From positions 1 through 8,614 of the forward strand of contig CAUEQX010000078.1 of the NCBI GenBank assembly GCA_959020035.1: a stretch of DNA of 8,614 bases. The letters are read 5' to 3'. Position 1 is the stretch's first letter. Every line of letters begins with the position of its first letter. This stretch comes from an uncultured Collinsella sp. (GTDB lineage Bacteria > Actinomycetota > Coriobacteriia > Coriobacteriales > Coriobacteriaceae). This document shows positions 1 to 5,048 of the stretch, piece by piece. A model generated the notes under the pieces. It searched no databases. It was not told where the DNA came from and saw nothing but the letters and a program-made list of their open reading frames with translations. Made by a program: the position numbers and the translations under genes.

Positions 1-141
1 CTTGCGAGCATCGTTCGAAAAGCTCCAAGTATCCCTAAACAAGTCATTCCCCAACCAAGCCCGGGCATACTAACCCCTCATCAACAAGGCGCCCCTCGCG
101 CACCATCCTTCCCGCCCCAACGCCACAAGGGCGATCGAGCA
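1..141. other. Left-edge stretch with no assignable gene
   Basis: No gene can be assigned. Two short open stretches touch the window edge. On the plus strand, frame 2 reads ...SFEKLQVSLNKSFPNQARAY and stops with TAA at 71-73, so it could be the C-terminus of a gene that converges on the aldolase. On the minus strand, an ATG at 66-68 with GAGGGG five bases upstream opens a frame running off the edge (MPGLGWGMTCLGILGAF...), but its third codon positions are AT-rich, unlike the neighbouring genes. Both are only about 22-24 codons and could be chance. Confidence 0.3.
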
Positions 142-294
142 GGACGGCTTGGGCAGGTCCCCGTACTTAGTTTCCAAAATCATTCCGCAGCGCGAAGGCC
201 CCCGTTGCCAACGCTTCGTAGAAGCGAGGCAACGGGGGCCTTCATGCGCGAGGACGTTTTGGAAACTAAGTACGGGGACCCGCCCAAGCCGTCC
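142..294. repeat. Long nested palindrome (38-bp outer arms, 16-bp inner arms)
   Basis: Outer arms 142-179 and 257-294 are reverse complements over 38 bp with a single mismatch (A155 against C281). Inside them, 194-209 pairs perfectly with 228-243 (16 bp), and inside that 212-217 pairs with 221-226 (CGCTTC/GAAGCG) around a GTA loop. Only 180-193 and 244-256 are largely unpaired, apart from a possible GCGC/GCGC match. The whole 153-bp unit could fold into one cruciform or RNA hairpin. It lies 24 bp beyond the aldolase stop codon. Its size and terminal inverted repeats resemble a MITE or REP-like palindromic element, but no target-site duplication is visible at the ends. It may double as a transcription barrier. 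Confidence 0.85.
194..243. terminator. Terminator-like GC-rich hairpin after the aldolase gene
   Basis: The stem GAAGGCCCCCGTTGCC (194-209) pairs with 228-243 and is capped by a second 6-bp stem. It sits about 75 bp past the aldolase stop, in a position to end minus-strand transcription. Beyond the stem there are only two T residues in either direction, so it is not a classic U-tract terminator. Its symmetry would let it act on both strands. It is the core of the larger palindrome and may simply be part of that element. Confidence 0.5.
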
Positions 295-318
295 GGTGGG
301 ATCAGAGCACCCTTGCTG

Positions 319-1176
319 TTACTCTGCTTTGCCCACAGAGTTGAGGTTGGTCATGCGGATCTTAACCAGCTCGGTGATCTCACGCATGCCCTCCTTGGCC
401 GGCTTCTTGGGGTCGAAGCAGGCGGGGTTCTCGGCCATGTAGGCCATGAAGCCCTTGGTGTAGGCCTGACGCAGCTCGGTGGCGTAGTTGACCTTGCAGA
501 TGCCGTTCTTCACAGCCTCGGCAACCTGCTCATCGGGCACACCGGAAGTGCCGTGCAGAACCAGCGGCACGTCGACGGCGTCGCGAATGGCCTTGACCAC
601 GGACTGCTCGATGTGCGGATCGCTCGTGTACACACCGTGGCTGGTGCCAACGCCAATTGCAAGGGAGGTGCAGCCGGTACGCTCGACGAACTCCTTGGCC
701 TCGGCCGGATCGGTGTAGGGGCTCTCGCCCTCAACCGCAGGACCGTCGTCCTCCTTGCCGCCAACCTTACCGAGCTCGGCCTCGACGGGCACGCCCATGG
801 CGCGGCCAGCGTCAGCGACGGACTTGGTCAGAGCGATGTTGTCCTCGAAAGACTCGTGCGAACCGTCAATCATGACAGAGGTGTAGCCAGTGCGGAAAGC
901 CTGCATGCAGCGGTCATAGCCATCGCCGTGATCGAGGTGCAGGGCGACGGGCACGGAAGCGCGCTCGGCGGCAGCCTTGACCATGCCGTAGAAGTAGTCC
1001 AGACCAGCGGTCTTGATGGTGCCCGGGGTGGTCTGCATGATGACGGGGGACTTGGTCTCCTCGGCAGCAGCCAGAACGGCCATAACAAACTCGAGGTTCT
1101 CAACGTTGAACGCGCCGACGGCGTAGTGGCCGGCCTGAGCGTCCTTGAGCATCTTTTCGGTGGTAACAAGTGCCAT
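319..1176 (-). CDS. fba: Class II ketose-bisphosphate aldolase (fructose- or tagatose-bisphosphate aldolase)
   Basis: A cytosolic zinc-dependent aldolase of 285 residues that splits a ketose 1,6-bisphosphate into dihydroxyacetone phosphate and glyceraldehyde 3-phosphate. Visible motifs are HLDHG (80-84; D82 would be the catalytic acid, H83 a zinc ligand), SVMIDGSH (100-107), VEAELG (131-136), GTSHG (177-181; H180 zinc), LHGTSG (207-212; H208 zinc) and KVNYAT (228-233, phosphate binding). The whole domain is present. The start at 1176 is chosen because the family begins at MALVTTEKML and the mRNA carries GAGGAG nine bases upstream; the open frame runs on to 1317, but that part is control region. 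The spacing D82/H83/H180/H208/N230 matches, as I recall, the tagatose-bisphosphate aldolases KbaY/GatY as well as fructose aldolases of the same length, so the substrate is not settled. The gene is divergent from a DeoR-type repressor that probably regulates it. Confidence 0.93.
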   Translation of the reverse strand: MALVTTEKMLKDAQAGHYAVGAFNVENLEFVMAVLAAAEETKSPVIMQTTPGTIKTAGLDYFYGMVKAAAERASVPVALHLDHGDGYDRCMQAFRTGYTSVMIDGSHESFEDNIALTKSVADAGRAMGVPVEAELGKVGGKEDDGPAVEGESPYTDPAEAKEFVERTGCTSLAIGVGTSHGVYTSDPHIEQSVVKAIRDAVDVPLVLHGTSGVPDEQVAEAVKNGICKVNYATELRQAYTKGFMAYMAENPACFDPKKPAKEGMREITELVKIRMTNLNSVGKAE

Positions 1177-1233
1177 GAGCGTTTGCTCCTCTCCCTCGCC
1201 CGCATCTGGACATCGGGCGTAGTTGTTCACAAG

Positions 1234-1254
1234 GCGTTTTACCTTGCGTTTTAC
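1234..1254. promoter_or_regulatory. Tandem 9-bp direct repeat in the aldolase leader, candidate operator
   Basis: GCGTTTTAC occurs at 1234-1242 and again at 1246-1254, a 12-bp period. A weaker third unit (5 of 9 matches) is in phase at 1222-1230. Read on the aldolase strand the repeat is GTAAAACGC. It falls just downstream of the proposed aldolase -10 element and well upstream of the ribosome binding site, a typical place for a repressor site. The divergent DeoR-family protein is the obvious candidate binder; this is inferred from position only. Confidence 0.45.
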
Positions 1255-1261
1255 TGCGCTC

Positions 1262-1267
1262 ATTGTA
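1262..1267 (-). promoter_or_regulatory. Possible -10 element of the aldolase promoter
   Basis: Read on the minus strand this is TACAAT, five of six matches to the sigma-70 -10 consensus. Transcription would start near 1255, giving a leader of about 80 bases. No good -35 hexamer lies 16-18 bp upstream, so an activator might be needed or the assignment may be wrong. A perfect 8-bp palindrome, GCACGTGC (1285-1292), lies in the -35 area. Confidence 0.35.
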
Positions 1268-1400
1268 TGAAATTCAGCGTCTTTGCACGTGCGAGATATT
1301 GAGCCCATGCAGGTCAATACCGTCGTTTTTGAAAAGGAAACGGAAGGAATTGGAGCCGAGTGGGCGTGTTCGATATTGAATTTTGGGCGTTGAGCGTCTT

Positions 1401-1454
1401 TCTTTTATAGAAAAGATAAGTAATCGAAAGGTGTTTTCTTACGCAAAAAGAAAA
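1401..1454. promoter_or_regulatory. AT-rich dyads upstream of the DeoR-family gene
   Basis: This AT-rich stretch stands out from the GC-rich surroundings. It contains two perfect inverted repeats: TCTTTT (1401-1406) with AAAAGA (1411-1416), and TTTTCTT (1434-1440) with AAGAAAA (1448-1454). It probably holds the promoter of the DeoR-type gene; TATAGA and GATAAG are possible -10 elements, but none has a well-spaced -35. The dyads could be operators for autoregulation, or chance products of AT richness. Confidence 0.35.
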
Positions 1455-1510
1455 TGAACGAAAATAGAGTCAACACAATTCCTGCAAATTTAGCCGAGAA
1501 TGGAGCAGAC

Positions 1511-2314
1511 ATGACCCAAGCTACCAACCGTGCTTTTGCCGACGAACGCCGCGCCGCCATCATGGAAATGCTCGAGCACAACGCCTCGGTGCAGGTAGCA
1601 GAAATCGCCCAGACCTTTGGCGTGTCCTCCGTCACCGCCCGCGCCGACCTGGACGCGCTCGCCGAAGCAGGCAAGCTGCGCCGCACACATGGTGGTGCCG
1701 TTTCGCTTCACAAGCGCCTGACCGTCTCCACGCAGGATCGCCGCATCAATGTCAACGTCGCCGCCAAGCAGGCCATCGCGCAAAGCGCCATCGAGCTCGT
1801 CAATGACGGCGACACGCTGCTCGTCGACTCGGGCACCACGGCGCTCGAGTTCGTCCGGCTCCTCGATCAACGCGACGGTATCACCGTCATCACAGCAGAC
1901 ATTACCATTGCCGATTACATCGACGAGAGCATGCCCTCAGTCGATGTCGTCATGCTGGGCGGGGCGCTGCGCAAAGGCCATCGTTATCTGTACGGTCCAC
2001 TTACCATGCAGGCGCTCCAAATGGTCCATGCCGATCTGGCCGTCATGTGCCCTGGCGCTTTTGTTCCCGGCTGCGGCTTTACGACCGACTTTCCGCAGAT
2101 GGCCGAGACCAAAACGGCTATGATCGCCGCAGCCCATCAAAGCGTCGCCCTCATGGACGCCAGTAAGGTCAACGGACGCGGCATGTACCGTTTTGCCGAG
2201 CTGACCGATGTCGACGCCATCGTGATGGACCGAGACCCCGAAGGCGCCGTCGCCACCTCAATCGCCAAGACCGCCGACGGCGCACGTCCAGCACTCATCA
2301 TCGCCGCCAACTAA
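1511..2314 (+). CDS. DeoR/GlpR-family transcriptional repressor
   Basis: A 267-residue sugar-responsive DNA-binding regulator. Residues 11-64 form the DeoR winged helix-turn-helix (ERRAAIMEML, then VAEIAQTFGVSSVTARADLD with the recognition helix around 39-49, then GKLRRTHGG). Residues 76-245 form the DeoR sensor domain: AKQAIA (85-90), the phosphosugar loop DSGTT (106-110), LGGALRKG (149-156), GFTTDF with a following E and K (189-201) and VALMDASK (212-219). In this family a phosphorylated sugar intermediate usually relieves repression. The start at 1511 is preferred because GGAG lies five bases upstream; an in-frame ATG at 1454 would add 19 residues but has no clear ribosome site. It is divergent from the aldolase gene, so control of that gene and of itself is likely. 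The stop codon lies six bases before a strong hairpin. The effector cannot be read from the sequence. Confidence 0.93.
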   Translation: MTQATNRAFADERRAAIMEMLEHNASVQVAEIAQTFGVSSVTARADLDALAEAGKLRRTHGGAVSLHKRLTVSTQDRRINVNVAAKQAIAQSAIELVNDGDTLLVDSGTTALEFVRLLDQRDGITVITADITIADYIDESMPSVDVVMLGGALRKGHRYLYGPLTMQALQMVHADLAVMCPGAFVPGCGFTTDFPQMAETKTAMIAAAHQSVALMDASKVNGRGMYRFAELTDVDAIVMDRDPEGAVATSIAKTADGARPALIIAAN

Positions 2315-2319
2315 ATAAA

Positions 2320-2356
2320 AACCACCACAAAGGTGCCTGTCCCCTTTGTGGTGGTT
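2320..2356 (-). terminator. Rho-independent terminator between convergent genes
   Basis: A perfect 14-bp stem pairs 2320-2333 with 2343-2356 around a 9-base loop (TGCCTGTCC). On the minus strand it is followed by a T-rich run (complement of AAATAAAAA), so it is a good terminator for the flavoprotein gene, whose stop lies 33 bp before it. In the plus direction, after the DeoR gene, only a short GTTG follows, so it would be weaker there. Confidence 0.85.
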
Positions 2357-2388
2357 GTGATGGCTGAGCGTCAAAAGTGAATGTGTCG

Positions 2389-3549
2389 CTACTTGGACAG
2401 CTCGTCGGCAAGGGCCTCGATCTGAGCGCGCGAGGCGTCGTTGAGCGAGCCCAGCACAGTCACCTTGTTCTGCGTCAGGGTGATGTCCTTCATGCCCTCG
2501 AGCTCCTTGGTCATAACCTTGGCAGCTGCGGGCGCCCAGGAACCGGACTCGACAAGCGCCACGGTGCGGTTCTGGTAGGCATGCTCGGCGAGCGTGTGGA
2601 TAAAGGTGCTCATGCACGGGAAGATCTCGCCCTGATAGGTAATGGAGGCGAGCACCAGACGGTCGTAGCGGAACGCATCCTCAACGGCCTCGGCCATGTC
2701 GTCGCGAGCCAGGTCAAAGACGGAGACCTTCTGGCCGCGAGCCTCAAGCGCAGATGCGAGCTCCTCGACGGCAGCCTTCAGATGGCCATACACGCTCGCA
2801 TAGGCAATCGTGATGCCCTCGTCCTCGGGCTGATAGCTCGACCAGGTGTTATAGGTGTCGAGGTAGTAGCCCAGGTTCTCGGTCAGCACGGGGCCGTGGA
2901 GCGGGCAGATGATTTGGATGTCCAGGTCGGCGGCCTTCTTGAGCACGGCCTGCACGAACTTGCCGAACTTACCGACGATGCCAAAGTAGTAGCGGCGAGC
3001 CTCGCAAGCCCACCCCTCGGGATCCTCGATGTCGTTGGCGCCAAACTTGCCAAAGCCGTCGGCACTAAAGAGCACCTTGTCGGTGGCCTCGTAAGAGAAC
3101 AGTACCTCGGGCCAGTGCACGTTGGGGGCGCCGACAAACGTTAGGCTGTGGCCACCCAGGTCGAGCACGTCGCCCTCTTTGACGACCATCTTGCGCTCGG
3201 GGTAGTCGGTGCCAAAGTAGTTGACCATCATGCGGAAGGCACCCATGCTGGCCACAATCTGGGCCTGGGGATAGCGCTCCATAAAGGCGGCGATGCCAGC
3301 AGAGTGATCGGGCTCCATGTGATGGACAACTAGGTAGTCGGGCGTACAGCCATCGAGCACGGCCTCGATGTTACTGAGCCACTCGTCGACAAAACCGCCG
3401 TCGACTGAATCGGCGACAGCAATCTTTTCGCCCAAGATAACGTAGCTGTTGTATGCCATACCGTTCTCGGACACATCGTACTGGCCCTCGAACAGGTCAA
3501 TGTCGTGATCGTCGACGCCAACGTAGCGGATATCCTTGGTGATCTCCAT
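2389..3549 (-). CDS. FprA/ROO-type diiron flavoprotein (flavodiiron protein)
   Basis: A cytosolic 386-residue enzyme of the flavodiiron family, which reduces O2 to water and/or NO to N2O, protecting anaerobes. Residues 1 to about 245 form the metallo-beta-lactamase-like domain with all expected iron ligands: H77-M-E79-P-D81-H82, H145 (in NVHWPE), D164 (in SADGFG) and H218 (in PLHGP). Residues from about 247 to 386 form a flavodoxin-like FMN domain: ITIAYASVYGHLK (246-258), TYQGEIFPCM (304-313) and ESGSWAPAA (334-342). There is no C-terminal rubredoxin or flavin-reductase domain, so it is the simple class A form and needs a separate electron donor, which is not seen here. The start at 3549 is chosen because AGGAGG lies nine bases upstream and MEITKDIRYVG is the usual family start; the open frame upstream to 3675 is leader. 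Sequence alone does not tell O2 from NO preference. Confidence 0.95.
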   Translation of the reverse strand: MEITKDIRYVGVDDHDIDLFEGQYDVSENGMAYNSYVILGEKIAVADSVDGGFVDEWLSNIEAVLDGCTPDYLVVHHMEPDHSAGIAAFMERYPQAQIVASMGAFRMMVNYFGTDYPERKMVVKEGDVLDLGGHSLTFVGAPNVHWPEVLFSYEATDKVLFSADGFGKFGANDIEDPEGWACEARRYYFGIVGKFGKFVQAVLKKAADLDIQIICPLHGPVLTENLGYYLDTYNTWSSYQPEDEGITIAYASVYGHLKAAVEELASALEARGQKVSVFDLARDDMAEAVEDAFRYDRLVLASITYQGEIFPCMSTFIHTLAEHAYQNRTVALVESGSWAPAAAKVMTKELEGMKDITLTQNKVTVLGSLNDASRAQIEALADELSK

Positions 3550-3565
3550 CAGGCAAAGCCTCCTA

Positions 3566-3595
3566 GATAGACAAAAGAACCCGTCTATCATAACA
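3566..3595 (-). promoter_or_regulatory. Flavoprotein promoter (extended -10) with overlapping dyad
   Basis: On the minus strand TATGAT (3592-3587) is preceded by TG plus one base, an extended -10 element. A perfect inverted repeat, GATAGAC (3566-3572) with GTCTATC (3583-3589), overlaps the -10 and the likely start site and ends next to the AGGAGG ribosome site. It could be a repressor operator, or a hairpin at the start of the mRNA. TGTTAT, also seen on the plus strand at 3613-3618 and 3639-3644, forms a second wider dyad with ATAACA at 3590-3595. The regulator is unknown. Confidence 0.5.
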
Positions 3596-3678
3596 CTCGG
3601 CAGTATCCCAACTGTTATCTGCCGGCATCCATACCGATTGTTATTGAAATACGATAAATCGCCATTTACCTGCACAAA

Positions 3679-4710
3679 CTATGCGCGCAGTATCGCCGTG
3701 CTATGTCGAATAATGAGCTGGCCGGGAATACGGATGGCAACGGTTTTGCCCGCCGTACCCGCCTCGGGAACCGCATGCTCAAACACCTCGCGTCCGCGCT
3801 GATGTAGATCGAATCGCACGGTCGTGAGCTCGTTGTGTGCCACAAAATCATCGAGCGAATCGTCGACGCCCACCACGCTCACGTCCTCGGGCACGCGCAG
3901 GCCGCTATCACGCAGCGCGGCAATCGCGCCATTTGCCATCTGATCGTTTGCCGCATAGATCGCCGTCATGGTGTGATCGTGCTCGGCCAGGTACCTGCCG
4001 GCCTCGTAGCCGCTGTTGGCAGACCAGTCGCCCTCGAGCGGCTCTGCCGGCTCGATGTGTTTACGCTCGAGCGCATCCTGCCAACCGGCGCGACGAAATT
4101 GCTCGTCGACCGAGAACGACGGGCCGCCGATATAGCGAATCTGCTCGTGCCCCAGCTCAAACAGGTGATCCATAAGCAATAGCGAGCAGCCGTAATGGTC
4201 GGAATCGACCGTGGTCACCCGGGGGTGCGCGTACATGGTAACGATGACCGTGCCAATGCCCGGCAGTGGATCAAACGTCTCAACATCGGGCGCCATGCGA
4301 CTCATGCCGATGATGATGCCGTCCACCGGCAATGCCGCCATACGACGCGTGGCCTCGGCAAGCGAAAACTCCTCGGTCTTGGACATCTCGACCAGCGTGA
4401 TAGCGCAATTATGCTCGCGAGCAGCGCTGGCGATGCCGTCGATCATTGAGAGGTTGCCAAACTTGGTGACATCGTTGACGCACAGGCCGACCGAATGGTA
4501 ACGGCCGTCGCGCAGCGAGCGACCGGCATAACTCGGGCGAAAGCCGAGCTCTTGCATAGCGGCCTGCACGCGCTGGCGCGTCTGCTCGTTAACGTTGGGC
4601 AAGCCGTTGGCGACGCGCGAAACCGTCTGCTGCGAAACGCCAGCAGCGCGGGCGACGTCGGCCATGGAGACCGGACGCGTACCTGTATCGTTGGACGGGC
4701 GCCTTGCCAC
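3679..4710 (-). CDS. LacI/GalR-family repressor, probable regulator of galKT
   Basis: A 343-residue LacI-family repressor. Residues 14-40 are the helix-turn-helix (VSMADVARAAGVSQQTVSRV, recognition residues Q27, Q28 and R32). Residues 57-67 are the hinge helix region (FRPSYAGRSLR). Residues from 72 to about 340 are the periplasmic-binding-protein-like effector domain (HSVGLCVND, VDGIIIGM, VDSDHYG, IYAANDQMANGAIAALRDSGLRVPEDVSVVGVDD as separate landmarks). The start is GTG at 4710; GAAGGTGA lies just upstream, and the next Met (residue 16) would cut into the DNA-binding domain. The gene is divergent from galK across a 338-bp region with three matching operator-like sites, so repression of galKT and of itself, lifted by galactose or a derivative, is the likely role. 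The ligand is inferred from context. It ends 129 bp before the flavoprotein gene on the same strand, with no visible terminator between them. Confidence 0.93.
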   Translation of the reverse strand: MARRPSNDTGTRPVSMADVARAAGVSQQTVSRVANGLPNVNEQTRQRVQAAMQELGFRPSYAGRSLRDGRYHSVGLCVNDVTKFGNLSMIDGIASAAREHNCAITLVEMSKTEEFSLAEATRRMAALPVDGIIIGMSRMAPDVETFDPLPGIGTVIVTMYAHPRVTTVDSDHYGCSLLLMDHLFELGHEQIRYIGGPSFSVDEQFRRAGWQDALERKHIEPAEPLEGDWSANSGYEAGRYLAEHDHTMTAIYAANDQMANGAIAALRDSGLRVPEDVSVVGVDDSLDDFVAHNELTTVRFDLHQRGREVFEHAVPEAGTAGKTVAIRIPGQLIIRHSTAILRA

Positions 4711-4803
4711 AGGATCACCTTCACCCTTGCGAGATCTGAATAGCGTGCATGCCGGCCCGGGCAGAAATACATCCCGCGCCGAAGCCCGCTATCGTCGGAC
4801 GCA

Positions 4804-4817
4804 TGTTAACGTACTCT
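4804..4817. promoter_or_regulatory. LacI-type operator O1 (lacI-side)
   Basis: TGTTAACGTACTCT matches the other two sites in 13 of 14 positions and has the central CG typical of LacI-family operators. It lies in the leader of the LacI-type gene, downstream of the possible -10 at 4844-4849, so it could mediate autoregulation and looping to the galK-side sites. Confidence 0.65.
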
Positions 4818-4843
4818 ACTTTTTCAATCCGCAACTCTTCTGC

Positions 4844-4849
4844 TTTATA
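4844..4849 (-). promoter_or_regulatory. Possible -10 of the LacI-type gene
   Basis: On the minus strand this reads TATAAA (five of six matches to consensus). The region 17 bp upstream has only a poor -35 (TGAACG). Transcription would start near 4837, placing O1 about 20-35 bases into the transcript. The assignment rests on the -10 alone. Confidence 0.35.
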
Positions 4850-4926
4850 AGTCCATACAGTAGTACCGTTCACGGCTGTATTTCTACCGATTACCAGATT
4901 CTCAAAAAGTGACAAGCGATGTGTTA

Positions 4927-4940
4927 TGAGTACGTTAACA
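4927..4940. promoter_or_regulatory. LacI-type operator O2, overlapping the galK -35
   Basis: TGAGTACGTTAACA is the exact reverse complement of O3, and the identity extends to 18 bp (4923-4940 against 4991-5008). Its right end is the same TTAACA that serves as the proposed galK -35. A repressor bound here would block polymerase entry. Its centre is 64 bp from that of O3, close to six helical turns. Confidence 0.75.
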
Positions 4941-4963
4941 TAGCCCGTAACGTGCGGTATCGT
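4935..4963 (+). promoter_or_regulatory. Probable galKT promoter
   Basis: TTAACA (4935-4940, five of six matches to the -35 consensus) is followed after exactly 17 bp by TATCGT (4958-4963, four of six to the -10). Transcription would start near 4970, giving a leader of about 80 bases that includes O3. The overlap with O2 supports the assignment. Confidence 0.6.
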
Positions 4964-4990
4964 GAACACTTGGTTCATGCCGCTTTAAGT

Positions 4991-5004
4991 TGTTAACGTA
5001 CTCA
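4991..5004. promoter_or_regulatory. LacI-type operator O3, in the galK leader
   Basis: TGTTAACGTACTCA, pseudo-palindromic about the central CG (TGnnnACGTnnnCA). It lies about 20 bases downstream of the proposed galK start site and 45 bases before the galK start codon, where a bound repressor would act as a roadblock or pair with O2. Confidence 0.75.
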
Positions 5005-5048
5005 TAACGACGCAAAACCCACCCGGGCGCGCCAAGGAAAGGACTCCC

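Noticed and set aside
1..68. Minus-strand partial gene starting at an ATG at 66-68
   Set aside because: It has a plausible GAGGGG site, but only 22 codons are visible, third positions are AT-rich unlike neighbouring genes, and no motif is recognisable.
205..1302. Long plus-strand open frame antisense to the aldolase gene
   Set aside because: It is a shadow of the minus-strand aldolase, kept open by GC-rich codon use. Its translation is repetitive in Gly, Leu and Val and matches no family, while the other strand has all the aldolase motifs.
1454..1510. Earlier start for the DeoR-family protein
   Set aside because: The ATG at 1454 has no ribosome binding site and the added 19 residues are not family-like. 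The ATG at 1511 has GGAG at proper spacing.
2377..3144. Plus-strand open frame of 255 codons antisense to the flavoprotein
   Set aside because: It is antisense to a full flavodiiron gene with all metal ligands, and has no ribosome site or recognisable domain.
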